Made by a program: the position numbers and the translations under genes. 64,000 nt of DNA from assembly GCF_022759505.1 (NCBI RefSeq), contig NZ_CP094289.1, positions 2,914,001 through 2,978,000 of the forward strand. Reading direction: 5' to 3'. Source of the stretch: Georgenia sp. TF02-10. Its GTDB lineage: Bacteria; Actinomycetota; Actinomycetes; Actinomycetales; Actinomycetaceae. This document shows positions 61,007 through 64,000 of this stretch, piece after piece. The notes beneath the pieces were generated by a model. That model did not search any database. It was given only the letters and a program-made list of their open reading frames with translations, and was not told where the DNA came from. Position 1 is the first letter of the stretch, and each line of letters starts with the position of its first letter.

Positions 61007-61973
61007 GGCGGCGCAGCTCGGCGATGGCCTGGGGCAGCACCTCGGTGGCGTCGCCGACGACGCCGAGGTCGGCCATCTCGAAGATCGGCGCGTCGGCGTC
61101 GTTGTTGACCACGACGACAGTCTCCGCGGACTGCATGCCGGCCGTGTGGTGGATCGCGCCGGACACGCCCACGCCGACGTAGAGCCGCGGCGAGATCGTC
61201 ACCCCGGTCTGGCCGATCTGGGCGGCGTGGTCGATCCAGCCCTCATCGGTGGCCACGCGGGTGGCGCCGACCGCCCCGCCGAGGAGGTCGGCGAGCTCCT
61301 CGACGAGGGAGAAGTCCCCCGCCACCCCCCGGCCGCCCACGACGACGACCTTCGCCTCGGACAGCGGGGCCCGCCCGCCGCCGGGGTGCTCGGTGCGCGA
61401 GACGACGCGGACGGCGCGCGCGGCCTGGGAGAACTCCACCGGGACGGCCACCGGCTCGGCGGGACCGGCGTCGGGCAGCTCGGCCGCCGTCACCGCGGTG
61501 GGCTTGACGGCCACCACCGGCACCCCGCGGGTCACCACGCAGGTGGTGTCCCAGGTGCCCTGCAGGACGGTCTTGGCCACGACCAGCGTGCCGTCCGCCA
61601 CGCTCACGCCGGTGGCGTCGACGATCGCGCCGGAGCCCAGCGCCACCGCCAGCCGCGCGGCGATCTCCTTGCCCGCGAAGGAGGAGACGAGCAGCACCGC
61701 CTCCGGCCGGGCCTGCGCAACGGCGGCGAGGACCGCCTCGGCGGCCACCGCCGCGACCGTCGGGGAGAGCCCGTCGAGATCGGGGACGTAGACGGTGCCC
61801 GCCCCGAACCGGCCCAGCGCGGCCGTGTCCGGCTCGCCGGTGAGCGCGACGGCGGCCACCGGCCCCGCGGTCAGGGACCGCGCCAGGGTGAGCACCTCGG
61901 TGGACGGCCCCGACAGGGCGCTGCCGGCGTGGTCGGCGACGACGAGGACGGTCCCGCTCAGCTGTTCTGCCAT
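60996..61973 (-). CDS. etfA: Electron transfer flavoprotein subunit alpha
   Basis: 325 residues. With EtfB it carries electrons from acyl-CoA dehydrogenases to the quinone pool. The C-terminal FAD site is visible as VVVGGRGV, the GWIDHAAQIGQTG block and SGAIHHTAGMQSAETVVVVNNDADAPIF. ATG 61973. The stop lies inside a three-unit repeat. Second gene of etfB-etfA. Confidence 0.96.
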   Translation of the reverse strand: MAEQLSGTVLVVADHAGSALSGPSTEVLTLARSLTAGPVAAVALTGEPDTAALGRFGAGTVYVPDLDGLSPTVAAVAAEAVLAAVAQARPEAVLLVSSFAGKEIAARLAVALGSGAIVDATGVSVADGTLVVAKTVLQGTWDTTCVVTRGVPVVAVKPTAVTAAELPDAGPAEPVAVPVEFSQAARAVRVVSRTEHPGGGRAPLSEAKVVVVGGRGVAGDFSLVEELADLLGGAVGATRVATDEGWIDHAAQIGQTGVTISPRLYVGVGVSGAIHHTAGMQSAETVVVVNNDADAPIFEMADLGVVGDATEVLPQAIAELRRRRG

Positions 61974-61986
61974 GCCCACTCCTGCC

Positions 61987-62796
61987 TCAGCCCGGCGCGT
62001 TCGCGAGAAGGAACTCGGCGAGCTCGGTGCCCGCGTCGCCGGAGTCGGTGATGATCCGTCCGGCCGCGCGCGGCGGCCGTGGCGCCGCGGTAACCACGGC
62101 GGTCCCCGCACCGGACGCGCCGACCTCGGGGCCGCCGTCGGCCTCCGCGCCGGCGGTGGCGAGGGTGAGGTCGTCCAGGTCCCAGGTGGTGACCGGCTTG
62201 CCCTTCGCGGCCCGGATCGCGGGGAAGCTGGGGTAGCGCGGCTCGTTGGCCTGGTCGGTGACCGACAGCACGAGCGGGAGCTCTGCGGCCTGGACCTCGT
62301 CGGCGTCGCCGATGGTGCGGGTGACGGTCAGCTCCCGGCCGGCCACGGTCACCTCGCTGGCGAGGGTCAGCTGGGGCAGTTCGAGGGAGGCCGCGAGTGC
62401 CGAGGGCAGCATCGCGGTCAGCCCGTCCATCGAGGCCATGCCGGTGACGACCAGGTCGACCGGGGCGTCCTCGCCGATCTTGCGCACCGCGGCGGCCAGC
62501 ACCCGGGCGGTGCCGACGACGTCGGAGCCGGCCACCCGCTCGTCGGTGACGTGCACGGCGGCGTCGGCGCCCATCTGCAGCGCGCGGCGCAGGGCGTCGA
62601 CGGCGTCCTCCGGGCCGGCGGTGAGCGCGACGACCTCCCCGCCGGTCTCCTCGGCCAGGGTCACCGCCGCCTCGACGGCGTTCTCGTCCAGCTCGTTGAG
62701 CACGTCGTCCTCGCCGCGGACCAGGTGGCCGGCGTCGTCCAGGGACCGCTCGGACTGCAGGTCGGGGACGTGCTTGACGCACACGACGATCCTCAT
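61987..62796 (-). CDS. etfB: Electron transfer flavoprotein subunit beta
   Basis: 269 residues. MRIVVCVKHVPDLQSERSL and the AMP-binding DLVVTGMASMDGLTAMLPSALA are family hallmarks. It has a variable acidic/Ala-rich segment at about 215-235. First gene of the pair, 13 bp before etfA. ATG 62796. Confidence 0.96.
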   Translation of the reverse strand: MRIVVCVKHVPDLQSERSLDDAGHLVRGEDDVLNELDENAVEAAVTLAEETGGEVVALTAGPEDAVDALRRALQMGADAAVHVTDERVAGSDVVGTARVLAAAVRKIGEDAPVDLVVTGMASMDGLTAMLPSALAASLELPQLTLASEVTVAGRELTVTRTIGDADEVQAAELPLVLSVTDQANEPRYPSFPAIRAAKGKPVTTWDLDDLTLATAGAEADGGPEVGASGAGTAVVTAAPRPPRAAGRIITDSGDAGTELAEFLLANAPG

Positions 62797-62977
62797 GCGC
62801 CCAGCCTGCCACCCGGGCGCGCCAGCCCGGGAATCGGGCGGGGCCGGGGTGAGCAGGGACACGCCGACGGCGACCACCGGCGGCCCCGCCCGCCGTCGCC
62901 GCACGCCGGCGCACAGCCTGCGCCGCGCCGGCGAGGCCACTGGCGGCCCCGTGCCCGCGCTGTAGTTCAATGTCCCG

Positions 62978-64000
62978 ATGAGCGCGCTCCCAGCGCTCGG
63001 GTCGCCCTCGCGCGTGCCGCCCGAGCCGCGGCCCTGGGCCGACGCCCCCGCCGACCGTGCCCCCGGGCACGCCCGCAACCCCCGCCGGCTGGGGGCCCAC
63101 CTGGTCGGGGACGGCGTCGACGTCGCCGTCGTCGCGTCCCGGGCGGACCGGGTCGACCTGTGCCTGCTGGACCTCGCCACGGACGGCTCGCTCGCCGAGC
63201 GCCGGTACCGGCTCCGCGGCCCGGTCGACGGCATCTGGCACGGGCACGTGCCCGGCGTGCGGGCCGGGCAGCGCTACGGGTTCCGGGTGCACGGCCCCTG
63301 GGACCCCGGCGCCGGCCTGCGGCACAACCCGGCCAAGCTGCTGCTGGACCCCTACGCCCGCGGCCTCGCCGGCGAGGTGACCCTCGCGCCGGCGGTCTAC
63401 GCCCACACCGTGGACGAGGACGGCCAGCCGGTCGACGGCGGCACCCACCGGGACGGCACCGACTCGGCCCCCTTCGTCCCGCACGCCGTCGTGCTCGACG
63501 CCGGGCCCACGCCGTCGGCGCACCGGGCGGTCCGGGTGGCCCCGGCGGACCCGACGGAGCGGACGGCCCGGCCGGGCACGCCGTGGTCGGAGACGGTGCT
63601 CTACGAGGCGCACGTGCGCGGGCTGACGAAGACCCTGCCCGGGGTGCCGCCGGAGCTGCGCGGCACCTACGCCGGGCTGGCCCACCCGGCCACCGTCGCC
63701 CACCTCACCGGCCTGGGCGTGACCGCCGTCGAGCTGCTGCCGATCCACGCCTCGATGACCGAGCCGTTCCTCGCCGCCACGGGCCTGACCAACTACTGGG
63801 GGTACAACACCCTGGCGTTCTTCGCGCCCGAGCCGCGCTACGCCAGCCCCGCCGCCCGGGCCGCCGGCCCGCAGGCCGTGCTGACCGAGGTCAAGGACAT
63901 GGTGGCGGCGCTGCACGCGGCCGGCTTGGAGGTCATCCTCGACGTGGTCTACAACCACACCTGCGAGGGCGGCGCGGACGGGCCGACGCTGAGCCTGCGG
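62978..64000 (+). CDS. glgX: Glycogen debranching enzyme GlgX, N-terminal part (runs off the window)
   Basis: The first 341 codons are present with no stop before the window edge. A CBM48 domain (about 30-130, with GIWHGHVPGVRAGQRYGFRVHGPW) precedes the start of the GH13 barrel (LYEAHVRGLTK; YWGYNTLAFFAPE; EVILDVVYNHT, conserved region I). GlgX hydrolyses alpha-1,6 branches of trimmed glycogen. A TreX-like enzyme is the alternative. ATG 62978. Confidence 0.93.
   Translation, partial: MSALPALGSPSRVPPEPRPWADAPADRAPGHARNPRRLGAHLVGDGVDVAVVASRADRVDLCLLDLATDGSLAERRYRLRGPVDGIWHGHVPGVRAGQRYGFRVHGPWDPGAGLRHNPAKLLLDPYARGLAGEVTLAPAVYAHTVDEDGQPVDGGTHRDGTDSAPFVPHAVVLDAGPTPSAHRAVRVAPADPTERTARPGTPWSETVLYEAHVRGLTKTLPGVPPELRGTYAGLAHPATVAHLTGLGVTAVELLPIHASMTEPFLAATGLTNYWGYNTLAFFAPEPRYASPAARAAGPQAVLTEVKDMVAALHAAGLEVILDVVYNHTCEGGADGPTLSLR

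Overview
The window is high-GC DNA from an actinobacterium. WhiB1, WhiB7, PdtaS, mycoredoxin, UvrD2 with an HRDC domain, GatCAB, a UPF0182 protein and a PPA1309-family protein together fit order Micrococcales, and the gene content resembles Cellulomonas or Georgenia. The genus cannot be fixed by eye. Starts are often GTG, many genes overlap by ATGA, and several starts look leaderless.

Layout. The left edge is the 5' half of a 16S rRNA gene on the minus strand, followed upstream by its leader and promoters. Next come aceB (malate synthase A), a DoxX-like membrane protein, the gatC-gatA-gatB operon, a small conserved protein, a cardiolipin-synthase-like phospholipase D protein, a GNAT acetyltransferase and ligA. 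From 13.7 to 19.8 kb lies a histidine kinase/response regulator pair followed by an ABC ATPase/FtsX permease pair. From 20 to 25 kb lies an FHA-FtsK/SpoIIIE (EccC-like) ATPase, apparently frameshifted twice, with a small divergent gene and a membrane protein. From 25 to 35 kb: whiB1, pdtaS, a DUF2505 protein, zwf, an OsmC protein, a flavodoxin, an hsp20 gene preceded by CIRCE and HAIR-like boxes, a DUF2384-like protein, thyA-folA, a Doc toxin/antitoxin pair and initiator tRNA-fMet. From 35 to 43 kb: a UPF0182 protein, a PPA1309 protein, a YlbL-type Lon-like protease and a PadR/membrane-protein operon of visibly lower GC. From 43 to 54 kb: a DUF222-HNH gene with a triplicated start region, a DUF2342 protein, a ThiF-like protein, whiB7 with a leader ORF, uvrD2, mycoredoxin and nudC. 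From 54 to 64 kb: an acidic Pro/Thr-rich membrane protein, an AldO-like oxidase, the iscS-mnmA pair, a VOC protein, a pentapeptide-DinB fusion, etfB-etfA, and the start of glgX.

How the parts relate. GatCAB (tRNA amidation), IscS plus MnmA (tRNA thiolation), LigA, UvrD2 and the rRNA and tRNA genes are housekeeping. AceB, EtfAB, Zwf and GlgX are central carbon and electron metabolism. WhiB1, WhiB7, PdtaS, mycoredoxin and Hsp20 are stress or redox functions.

What stands out is intergenic. Short degenerate direct repeats occur next to many genes. In at least five places the last 20-30 bp of a gene, stop codon included, is echoed one to three times just downstream (flavodoxin, uvrD2, mycoredoxin, mnmA, etfA). 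A perfect 68-bp tandem duplication sits on the iscS-mnmA junction. A roughly 190-bp array built on the palindrome CTCCGGAG runs into the stop codon of ligA. Three SOS-box-like start regions sit in tandem before the DUF222-HNH gene. No prophage, insertion sequence or CRISPR array is apparent.
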